Positions 1 to 5,730 of a stretch of 8,300 nucleotides of DNA are shown here, one piece after another. The position numbers and the translations under genes are program-made. Source of the stretch: an uncultured Porphyromonadaceae bacterium (GTDB taxonomy: Bacteria; Bacteroidota; Bacteroidia; Bacteroidales; Muribaculaceae); assembly GCA_905193995.1 (NCBI GenBank), contig CAJJQT010000073.1:1-8300 (forward strand), written 5' to 3'. Position 1 is the first letter of the stretch. Every line of letters starts with the position of its first letter. The notes beneath the pieces were generated by a model. That model did not search any database, was not told where the DNA came from, and saw nothing but the letters and a program-made list of their open reading frames with translations.

Positions 1-424
1 TCTGCTCCATATAGCGCTTGAGCTTGCCCGAGCGGCCCCATACCTCGGAGGTGGAGCTGTACCAGATGACGGAATAGAGTGTGTGGCCGTTGTGCTTGGC
101 GTAGGCGGCCAGGCGCGGCGAAAGGCCCTCGAGCATGGAGTCGCCGATGAACAGCAGCACTTTGGCAGACGAATCGACGGGTGCCTGCATCCGGTGCATC
201 TGCTGTTCGAACACAGAATCGGCTGCCGCTGCATCGCCCTGCCCCGCTGTCAGCGACTGGGCCGACGCCGACACAGGCGCGCGGGACGCGGTCAGCGCGT
301 CGGCCAGGCCGGAGTCGCGCAGTTCGTAGCCGCCGATGCTCACAGGGCTGAACGCCGACAATGCGCATACCGCGGCGAATGCCACAAGCAGCAGAAGCCA
401 TATGCCAAGGTAATTGCGTTTCAT
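1..424 (-). CDS. Membrane-anchored SGNH/GDSL-like hydrolase, N-terminal part (runs off left edge)
   Basis: The 141 visible codons start at an ATG at 422-424. Residues 1-4 are short and basic, and residues 5-25 form one hydrophobic segment (IWLLLLVAFAAVCALSAF region) without a lipobox, so this is probably an inner-membrane anchor or uncleaved signal with the rest in the periplasm. Residues 35-85 are a low-complexity Ala/Ser/Asp-rich linker. At 89-99 comes VLLFIGDSMLEG, the block I motif of SGNH/GDSL esterases, with Ser96 as expected nucleophile. The other catalytic blocks lie beyond the window. In Bacteroidetes, proteins of this shape often accompany MBOAT acetyltransferases in polysaccharide O-acetylation, but no MBOAT gene is visible here, so that role is only a possibility. 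The start lies one base after the stop of the upstream lipoprotein gene (TGAGATG), so the two are almost certainly cotranscribed and translationally coupled. Confidence 0.75.
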   Translation of the reverse strand, partial: MKRNYLGIWLLLLVAFAAVCALSAFSPVSIGGYELRDSGLADALTASRAPVSASAQSLTAGQGDAAAADSVFEQQMHRMQAPVDSSAKVLLFIGDSMLEGLSPRLAAYAKHNGHTLYSVIWYSSTSEVWGRSGKLKRYMEQ

Positions 425-425
425 C

Positions 426-932
426 TCAATAGATTACCATATATTCGCCGCTTGGGCCCGGGCTTACGGTGTAGACCTCCATGCCGTAGCCCTCCTCGGC
501 GGCTTTTCCGGCCACCGGCGCGCCCATCTGCATGAACACGTCGTAGCAGCTGTGGCATACGGGACATTCGGCCTGCAGATCGTCGTTGATGAACACGGTC
601 ACGTCGGAGCGACATTCGACGGGGCACGCCATATCGTAGGCCACCGGTTCGCCGCTGAGCGTGCTGACGAGCAGGATGCCTCCGAAACCTGTCGCTGAAG
701 ATGCCAGATAGTTGAAGTCTGACGGAATGCGTTTGGCTTTGTTGAATACGCGGTAGTCGCCGGCCCCGCTGACGCCGAAGCGAACCCAGTCGGCCTGCGT
801 CCAGAATAGCAGGTTGGCGAAGTGTATGGGCAGCCGGCGGTTGTCGACGTGGTGGCACGAGGCAAGGGTCAGCGCTGCCGCGGCGATTGCCGCCAGCAGG
901 GTGATGACTAAAGACCGGCTGTCACTTTTCAT
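426..932 (-). CDS. Lipoprotein with a Rieske-like, cysteine-rich domain
   Basis: This 168-residue protein has a lipoprotein signal: a basic start, a hydrophobic stretch at 8-24 and a good lipobox LASC with Cys26 as the lipidated residue. The mature part has two cysteine clusters, CPVEC (Cys103, Cys107) and CPVCHSC (Cys123, Cys126, His127, Cys129). They are followed by YDVF, a GAPVAGKA turn and a short VYTVS strand. This order (cluster, about 15 residues, CP-cluster, S/C-x-[FY]-D, G-x-P-V-x-G-x-A, final strand) resembles the Rieske [2Fe-2S] fold. However, the canonical CxH...CxxH ligand set is not present: the first cluster has no His. It may bind a metal through four cysteines, or be a degenerate Rieske protein. 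It starts 34 nt after the SRPBCC-like gene and ends one base before the SGNH gene. Its function and redox partner are unknown. Confidence 0.75.
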   Translation of the reverse strand: MKSDSRSLVITLLAAIAAAALTLASCHHVDNRRLPIHFANLLFWTQADWVRFGVSGAGDYRVFNKAKRIPSDFNYLASSATGFGGILLVSTLSGEPVAYDMACPVECRSDVTVFINDDLQAECPVCHSCYDVFMQMGAPVAGKAAEEGYGMEVYTVSPGPSGEYMVIY

Positions 933-966
933 TGTCCGCGGAAGATGAGAGGAGGAAGCCGCAGGG

Positions 967-1380
967 TCAGGCGAGCTTTACCATCAGTTCGCCGAATTGG
1001 TCGACGGCTTTCTGGAGAGCGCCGCCTACCATCGCTTTCAGGAAAGGAGGTATGTTTACGTCCATTTCTGTCGATACTTCGGTGGAGTCGGCGCCGAGGG
1101 CCTTGATATTGACCGCCAGCTTCATCGGCACCGGAGCTCCCTTGGCCTCGAGGGTAATGCGCTCGGGCGACCGCTCGGCCACAGCGAAGGTGATCTGGCC
1201 GACCTGCGGAGTCAGAATGGTCAGTGCGTCCTTGGTCAGGCTCACGTCGCCTACCTTGGCCCGCTGTTCGGCGGGCATATGGTCAAGAGCGGTCTGCAGG
1301 TTAGACAGGTCGCTGAATTTTTCATATATCGCTGCGGCGGGCTGATTGACCGTCGCGGGTTTGCTGCTGAATGTTGCCAA
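967..1380 (-). CDS. Small SRPBCC/START-like fold protein next to pyrE (TTG start)
   Basis: This is a 137-residue soluble protein with no signal peptide. The pattern is that of a single SRPBCC (polyketide-cyclase/START-like) domain: an N-terminal strand, a helix with the pair IYEKFSDLSNL at about 18-28, a series of amphipathic beta-strands at 42-108 (for example ITFAVAER, RITLEAKGAPVPMKLAVNI), and a long C-terminal helix from 112 on. Such domains bind hydrophobic ligands, and the specific ligand is unknown. No ATG is available in frame at the 5' end. A TTG at 1378-1380 gives an N terminus (MATFSS) that fits related Bacteroidales proteins as I recall them, roughly MAKFES. It lies 48 nt downstream of pyrE behind a GC-rich hairpin, and is probably in the same operon. 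Any functional link with pyrimidine synthesis is not shown. Confidence 0.75.
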   Translation of the reverse strand: MATFSSKPATVNQPAAAIYEKFSDLSNLQTALDHMPAEQRAKVGDVSLTKDALTILTPQVGQITFAVAERSPERITLEAKGAPVPMKLAVNIKALGADSTEVSTEMDVNIPPFLKAMVGGALQKAVDQFGELMVKLA

Positions 1381-1401
1381 TTGTATGTTCGGGTGGGATG
1401 A

Positions 1402-1422
1402 GCCGGCGCGCCGGGCGCCGGC
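1402..1422. terminator. Perfect GC-rich hairpin between pyrE and the SRPBCC gene
   Basis: An 8-bp perfect inverted repeat, GCCGGCGC and GCGCCGGC, surrounds a 5-base loop. On the plus strand it is followed by GGGTTTTC, so a short T-run lies to the right. On the minus strand, in the direction of pyrE transcription, the sequence after the stem is TCATCCCACC with no U-tract. It is therefore not a good intrinsic terminator for pyrE. It could partly attenuate the operon, protect the 3' end of pyrE mRNA, or stop rightward antisense transcription. Confidence 0.5.
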
Positions 1423-1428
1423 GGGTTT

Positions 1429-2082
1429 TCAATAATCTGATTTTGTGGGGGCGGGGACCCAGTTGGCCGGATCCTTGCGCCACTCCTTGAGAGTGTCTAC
1501 GTCGGCAGCCTGGATGTAGTTGGTGGCCAGAGCCGCTTCGATCATGGCGTTGTAGTTGCTCAGTGTGTATAGTTTCACGCCTGCCTTGCGGAAATTTTCC
1601 TCGGCGATAGGGAATCCGTATGTGAACAGGGCCACCATGCCCACAACCTCGGCGCCGGCGGCGCGGATGGCTTCCACAGCCTTGAGCGACGAATGGCCGG
1701 TCGATATCAGGTCTTCGATCACCACGACTTTCTGGCGCGGCTTAAGGCTGCCTTCGATCAGGTTCTCCAGACCGTGGTCTTTCGGTGTTGAGCGCACGTA
1801 GATGTATGGCAGTCCGAGCGTGTCGGCCACCAGTGCGCCCTGTGCGATGGCTCCGGTGGCTACGCCGGCCACTACATCGACTTCCTTGAACGATTCCATT
1901 ATCAGCCTCGTGAGTTCGACTTTGATGAACGACCGTATGTCGGGGTAAGAGAGCGTCTTGCGGTTGTCGGTATATATCGGTGAATTCCATCCTGATGCCC
2001 AGGTGAACGGATTATCGACTTGTAAAATAATGGCACTGATCTTCAGAAGCTTCTCTGCCAGCAAGCGTTCTACTTTTTTCAT
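1429..2082 (-). CDS. pyrE: Orotate phosphoribosyltransferase
   Basis: This cytoplasmic enzyme transfers the ribose-5-phosphate of PRPP to orotate to make OMP, the fifth step of de novo pyrimidine synthesis. The 217-residue product is of normal length (E. coli PyrE is 213). Visible motifs are FTWASGWNSPIYTDNR (26-41, orotate side), GVATGAIAQGA (73-83), the flexible catalytic loop RSTPKDHGLENLIEG (97-111, Lys101) and the PRPP-binding loop VVVIEDLISTGHSS (119-132) with its acidic ED pair. An upstream in-frame start at 2112 would lie in the promoter, so I chose the ATG at 2080-2082 (MKKVERLLAEKLL), which also matches the family N terminus. It is first in an operon with the SRPBCC, Rieske-like and SGNH genes. 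No frame defects are seen. Confidence 0.96.
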   Translation of the reverse strand: MKKVERLLAEKLLKISAIILQVDNPFTWASGWNSPIYTDNRKTLSYPDIRSFIKVELTRLIMESFKEVDVVAGVATGAIAQGALVADTLGLPYIYVRSTPKDHGLENLIEGSLKPRQKVVVIEDLISTGHSSLKAVEAIRAAGAEVVGMVALFTYGFPIAEENFRKAGVKLYTLSNYNAMIEAALATNYIQAADVDTLKEWRKDPANWVPAPTKSDY

Positions 2083-2108
2083 GATAAGGATGTATTTTGA
2101 AACTTTTC

Positions 2109-2142
2109 GCAAAGTTACGCATTTTTCTCCTCAGAGTCCAAC
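2109..2142 (-). promoter_or_regulatory. Bacteroidetes-type promoter of the pyrE operon
   Basis: On the minus strand, TAACTTTGC (2117 to 2109) matches the Bacteroidetes primary-sigma -7 consensus TAnnTTTG exactly. A TTG-containing -33 element (GTTGG, 2142 to 2138) lies about 20 bases upstream, a normal spacing. This predicts a transcription start near 2101-2103 and a leader of about 20 nt before the pyrE ATG at 2082. It also argues against the in-frame start at 2112. No pyrimidine-responsive leader could fit in so short a leader. Confidence 0.7.
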
Positions 2143-2235
2143 GCTTCACACCATGAAATATATTAAAATATGTCAACAGGGCGCGCGGCGGTGAGGCCGG
2201 TGCCGTGCATGCATTCTTTCTCGCGGCGTGCGGTG

Positions 2236-4119
2236 TCAGAGTTTCGCTCCGACGGATATCTTTTTGCCGCAGACGAAATATATTCCCGGAGACAGACCGC
2301 CGACGGTCGCCGTGCCGGCCGGATAGCTGACCGAGCGGATCAAGCGGCCGTCGACAGCGTATATGTCGGCGCGGCCTTCGCGGTCCGACTCGATTATGAC
2401 TGCATCTCCGTCGGTGCGAACTGTAAAGCCGGAGTCTGCCGCTATATCATCGGCGCCGCCCTCTATCTGCTTGCCGACGATGCGCGAGTAAATCGATTCG
2501 GTTCCCTTGTACGACACCGCCTTCATGCGGTACTCCATGAGACCGCCGACAAGGTCGCGGTCGGCAAAATAGGTGTTCCTGCCCTGCCGGTAGTCGGTGC
2601 CGGGGCGCAGATAGGCGATCTGTTCCCATGGACCGCCGTCGATCCGGCGCTCGACGATATAGCCGACGGCCGTCTCGCCGTTGTGGTCGTAGAAATTGAC
2701 ACGGACGCGCTGGCGGTTCGAGATGATGCCCGATATTCGCGGCGGCGCTATGCGCCAGCGGTGCAGGTACTGGGTCCGCCGGTTGAAGCCGGGGCGCGAA
2801 TTGAACTCGGCGAACACTTTCCCGGCCGGGGTGAGTTTCCCGTCGATGACGATCGCACGCGCGTCCTCGACCCATGAGTAGAAGGCGTGGCGCTCCAGAC
2901 GGTCGCATTTGTCGAAGGCGTCGAGGGCCTTGGCCAGCCACGTGCACTGTACCTCCGAGTTGGCCGGGGTGTGCGGCCGGGCTACCTCGGTGGTGTTACC
3001 GTCGGCGTCGTAGATGATGTTGAAGTCGGCGTCGCGCTGCGGCCCTTTCTGGTCGGGCCAACGCTCGTTGGTCCAGTTGGCGCCGTTGTTCCATTCGGTT
3101 ATCCACATGGGGCGTCCGCCGTAGCTTTCGCGGCATAGGCGGTTTATTGTGTTGGCCAGGGTGTAGGGATCCTGCGATGCGAGGTACATATGGGTGGCGA
3201 CGAAGTCGACCCGATAGTTGAGAGAGTCGGCTTTGGCCAGAAACTCGCGCAGCCAGTCCTTGCTGATGTTGTCGGGGGCGGGTGAGCCTATGCGCAGTCC
3301 CGATTTCATGAACTCGGGCCACATTTCTATGGCGATTTCGGTGCCGAGGTCCGACTGGTCGGCATGGTCGGGCTCATTGAATCCGAGGACACATGAGGTG
3401 TTGGTGCGCGAGCCGATGTTGTCCCACCCGTCCCACCAGCGGTTGTGGCGCATCGGTATGTATTCGCAGTTGTCGGTGGAAACGGCGCCGGCGCCCCAGT
3501 CGTAAAACCACGCAGAGCGCGTCAGTTCGGGCAGGTCGCCGCCCGAAACGCCGCGCTTGCCGACCCAGTCGTGGCGGCATACACGGATGAACGATACAAA
3601 GTCGAGCCCGTCGGGCATGGTGTTGACCACAATGTCGTCGTCCGCAGCGATGTACACGCGCGAATAACCCGTGCCGTCGGGATTGTTGGCCATGGTACAC
3701 GAGAATCCACGCTTGAGGCGGAACGACCGCACGCCATTGTCGAAATCGCCCAAGAGCTCTTCGGGCAGAAACGACTCGGCGCCCTGCAGTTCGCCGCGGT
3801 AAAAGCGGTCGCGCTCAAGCACGCGGCTCGGGCCTTGACAGCCGGGTTCGGAATATATGGTCAGCGGCTCTGTCCATCCGTCGGCGATGACGATGGCGCC
3901 GTTGCCGTAGATTGACAGACGGTCGCGTGTCGCGTCAAAGGGACGGCCGCCGACAGTTATCTCCCGGGTGTCGACCTCGGAGCAGCGTTTGTTCTCAAAA
4001 ATGTATGAGTCGCCTGCCGAGCTGAGTTCAACGGTCTCGGCCGTCGCTTCGGCGCAGCACGAGAGTGCCGTCAGGCCGACGATGGCATATTTGATATATC
4101 TCACGGCAAAAAAAATCAT
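2236..4119 (-). CDS. Secreted GH128-like glycoside hydrolase (PF11790-type) with accessory domains
   Basis: The protein has 627 residues. Residues 1-27 are a signal peptide with an ATA cleavage site. Residues about 66-181 look like a beta/gamma-crystallin-type beta-sandwich ([11 protein letters not shown], then [21 protein letters not shown] and a closing FVSFIRV strand). The catalytic barrel spans about 202-440: FYDWGAG at 205-211, [11 protein letters not shown] with probable acid/base Glu249, [10 protein letters not shown], and MWITEWNNG with probable nucleophile Glu342. This arrangement matches the plant Asl1-like/GH128 hydrolases, whose known members cut beta-1,3-glucan. A loop at 356-385 contains an Asp-rich DADGNTTE stretch. 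Residues 456-552 resemble a fibronectin-III domain, and 565-627 a Por/T9SS-like tail ([16 protein letters not shown]). The ATG follows the restored kduI stop by 4 nt, so the gene belongs to the uronate operon. The substrate is not proven: beta-1,3-glucan by family, possibly a uronate-containing glycan by context. Confidence 0.8.
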   Translation of the reverse strand: MIFFAVRYIKYAIVGLTALSCCAEATAETVELSSAGDSYIFENKRCSEVDTREITVGGRPFDATRDRLSIYGNGAIVIADGWTEPLTIYSEPGCQGPSRVLERDRFYRGELQGAESFLPEELLGDFDNGVRSFRLKRGFSCTMANNPDGTGYSRVYIAADDDIVVNTMPDGLDFVSFIRVCRHDWVGKRGVSGGDLPELTRSAWFYDWGAGAVSTDNCEYIPMRHNRWWDGWDNIGSRTNTSCVLGFNEPDHADQSDLGTEIAIEMWPEFMKSGLRIGSPAPDNISKDWLREFLAKADSLNYRVDFVATHMYLASQDPYTLANTINRLCRESYGGRPMWITEWNNGANWTNERWPDQKGPQRDADFNIIYDADGNTTEVARPHTPANSEVQCTWLAKALDAFDKCDRLERHAFYSWVEDARAIVIDGKLTPAGKVFAEFNSRPGFNRRTQYLHRWRIAPPRISGIISNRQRVRVNFYDHNGETAVGYIVERRIDGGPWEQIAYLRPGTDYRQGRNTYFADRDLVGGLMEYRMKAVSYKGTESIYSRIVGKQIEGGADDIAADSGFTVRTDGDAVIIESDREGRADIYAVDGRLIRSVSYPAGTATVGGLSPGIYFVCGKKISVGAKL

Positions 4120-4125
4120 TTTTTT
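4108..4125. repeat. A8-TCA-T7 homopolymer palindrome over the hydrolase start codon
   Basis: On the plus strand there are eight A (4108-4115), then TC, an A at 4118, and seven T (4119-4125). On the coding strand this reads A7, overlaps the ATG, then T8. The T8 tract falls in codons 2-4 of the GH128-like gene, and the A7 tract sits between it and the kduI stop. Homopolymers of this length can slip during replication or transcription. The palindrome has no GC stem, so it is not a convincing terminator. Confidence 0.6.
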
Positions 4126-5036
4126 ATTTCATGTCGAGGTAAGTGACCTTGTCCATGTCGCCGTAGTCGAGGTTCTCGCCTCCCATGCCCCAGATGAACA
4201 TGTAGTTGGAGGTGCCCGCGGCGGCGTGGATGCTCCATTCGGGCGACATGACGGCCGTGGAGCCAGATGAGGCGGTTCTCGGTCGGCTCTCCCATCAGGT
4301 GGCAGATGGCGTTGCCTTCGGGCACGTTGAAGTAGAAGTAGCACTCTACGCGGCGGTCGTGGGTGTGGGCTGGCATGGTGTTCCATACCGAGCCGGGCAT
4401 CAGTTCCGTAAGACCCATCTGCAGCTGGCAGGGACCCTCGCGCAGCACGTTGGCCGTGATGAGCTGGTTGATGACGCGGTCGTTCGACTCCTCGAGCGAA
4501 CCGGCCTTGATGCGGTTGGCCTTGATGCTGCCGTCGCGGCCGTCGATGGTGACGAGCTGGGTGGCGTATGCCTTGTGGGCCGGGGTTGAGTTGATGTAGA
4601 ACTGGGCCGGATTGGCGGCGTCGAGGCTGCGGAATACGACCTCGCGGTTGCCGCGGCCCACGTAGAGGGCATCCTTGAAGCCCAGGCGGTATTCCTTGCC
4701 GTCGACGGTGACGGCGCCCGGGCCGCCGACGTTGATGACTCCGAGTTCGCGGCGTTCCAGAAAGTAATCGGCCTTGAGCGGGTCGATGGTCTCGAGGACG
4801 AGCGGGCCCGCAACGGGCATTGCACCGCCGTAGATGATGCGGTCGTACATCGAGTAGGTGAGGTTGATGTCGTCGGGCGACATGACGGTCGGCATCATGA
4901 AGTGCGAGCGCAGCTGCTCGGTGTCGTAGCGGCGCACGTCGTCGGGATGGCAGGCGCGCAGTATGGTGTAGTTGGTCTTGGCCGGTGAGGCCAGGCAGGC
5001 GGCCGCCAGCATGGCGGCGAGTATTATTTTTTTCAT
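4124..5036 (-). pseudogene. kduI: 5-keto-4-deoxyuronate isomerase (KduI), frameshifted near the C terminus, with added signal peptide
   Basis: KduI converts 5-keto-4-deoxyuronate (DKI), formed from unsaturated uronates, to 2,5-diketo-3-deoxygluconate. Residues 20-260 read cleanly: [30 protein letters not shown], and the metal site [16 protein letters not shown] with ligands His224, His226 and Glu231. At 4256, after codon 260 (LIWLH), the frame breaks. Continuing in the original frame gives 46 unrelated residues ending at 4116. Shifting one base restores a typical KduI end from 4255 to 4124 ([26 protein letters not shown]), including the fourth metal ligand His. Family members have about two or three more residues here, so about 8 nt seem lost. 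Residues 1-19 (MKK, a hydrophobic core, SPA) look like a signal peptide placed before KTNYT, where homologs normally begin. The start overlaps the eda stop (ATGA), implying translational coupling. Confidence 0.85.
4256..4256 (-). other. kduI: Frameshift site in kduI
   Basis: The single base at 4256 separates codon CAC (4259-4257, His260) from the resumed family frame GCC GTC ATG (4255 onward). The local coding-strand sequence is CTCCAC-G-GCCGTC. Conserved KduI residues lie in one frame before it and in the +1 frame after it. Confidence 0.85.
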
Positions 5037-5689
5037 TTTCTTATTTCGGATATTACGGTGAGTGCCTGACGGCAGTTTTCGGTTATGCTTTCGGGCGATG
5101 CGCCCTTGGGGAAGAGTTTCGAGCCCATGCCCACGCAGAAGGCGCCTGCGGCAAACCACTGGCGCAGGTTGTCGGCGGTGGGCTCGACGCCGCCGGTTAC
5201 CATGATCTTGCTCCAGGGCATCGGAGCCATGAGGCCTTTGACGAATTTCGGGCCGAGGACATCGCCCGGGAACACTTTGCAGAGCTCGCAGCCTGCCTCC
5301 TGGGCCATGCCCACCTCGGTGACGGAGCCGCAGCCGGGGGTGTAGGGTACCTGACGGCGGTTGCACAGCCGTGCCACCTCGGCGCTGAACAGCGGGCCGA
5401 CCACGAAGCAGGCACCCTGCTGGATGTAGAGCGCGGCCGTCGGTGCGTCGACCACCGAGCCTACGCCCAGGGCCATCTCCGGGCACTCGGCGGCGGCGAA
5501 GCGCACCAGGCGGGCAAACACCTCGTGGGCGAAGTCGCCGCGGTTGGTGAATTCGAAGGCGCGCACTCCCCCGTCGTAGCAGGCTTTCAGCACGCGGCAG
5601 GCCGTGTCCGGGTCGGCGTTGTAGTAAACGGGCACCATCGGCGCCTCCTTGATCTTGGCCATGACGGCCATCTTGTCGAATCTTGCCAT
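5033..5689 (-). CDS. eda: KDPG/KHG aldolase
   Basis: Eda splits 2-keto-3-deoxy-6-phosphogluconate into pyruvate and glyceraldehyde-3-phosphate, the last step of uronate breakdown and of the Entner-Doudoroff route. The 218-residue protein is a class I aldolase (beta/alpha)8 barrel of normal length. Visible features are MVPVYYNAD (18-26), the catalytic Glu46 in FEFTNRG, GVGSV (75-79), the PGCGSVTE loop (118-125), the Schiff-base Lys138 in [10 protein letters not shown], and the phosphate-binding VTGGVEPT (164-171). KVFPG differs slightly from the E. coli KFFPA form, as is common in Bacteroidetes. The ATG at 5687-5689 follows an AT-rich heptamer repeat. An in-frame Met at residue 7 or 10 is possible but less consistent with a full-length helix. 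The gene overlaps kduI by 4 nt (ATGA). No frame damage is seen. Confidence 0.95.
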   Translation of the reverse strand: MARFDKMAVMAKIKEAPMVPVYYNADPDTACRVLKACYDGGVRAFEFTNRGDFAHEVFARLVRFAAAECPEMALGVGSVVDAPTAALYIQQGACFVVGPLFSAEVARLCNRRQVPYTPGCGSVTEVGMAQEAGCELCKVFPGDVLGPKFVKGLMAPMPWSKIMVTGGVEPTADNLRQWFAAGAFCVGMGSKLFPKGASPESITENCRQALTVISEIRK

Positions 5690-5690
5690 A

Positions 5691-5730
5691 ATTCTTAATT
5701 ATGCATTCTAAATTCTAAAATTCCAATTGC
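5691..5730. repeat. Degenerate 7-bp A/T-rich tandem repeat upstream of eda
   Basis: The gap between the kdgK stop and the eda start consists of units with a 7-base period: ATTCTTA, ATTATGC, ATTCTAA, ATTCTAA, then a diverged AATTCCA and ATTGC (plus strand). It is markedly AT-rich in a GC-rich neighbourhood. No TAnnTTTG promoter motif is seen in it. Similar AATTAAG/ATTCTAA-type repeats occur between genes in many Bacteroidales as I recall. Here it also supplies an A-rich, weakly structured leader for eda. Confidence 0.6.

Noticed and set aside
938..962. Weak GCGG/CCGC inverted repeat before the lipoprotein gene
   Set aside because: Only four base pairs extend before mismatches; too weak to call.
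2083..2112. Longer pyrE start at 2112
   Set aside because: It would begin inside the promoter -7 element, upstream of the predicted transcription start, and adds residues not found in the family.
2153..2176. TTGACA on the minus strand upstream of pyrE, resembling an E. coli -35 box
   Set aside because: The AT-rich TATATT that follows is at the wrong spacing, and Bacteroidales use the TTTG/TAnnTTTG type; a much better match lies at 2109-2142.
2143..2235. GC-rich inverted pieces after the hydrolase stop as a terminator
   Set aside because: I could not pair the GC-rich segments into a convincing stem with a following U-tract.
2170..2877. Plus-strand open frame opposite the hydrolase
   Set aside because: Low-complexity, no motif, fully antisense to a well-supported gene.
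4029..4062. Lipobox in the hydrolase signal peptide (LSCC)
   Set aside because: The residues before the cysteines do not fit L-[AS]-[GA]-C well, and a good signal peptidase I site (ATA) follows.
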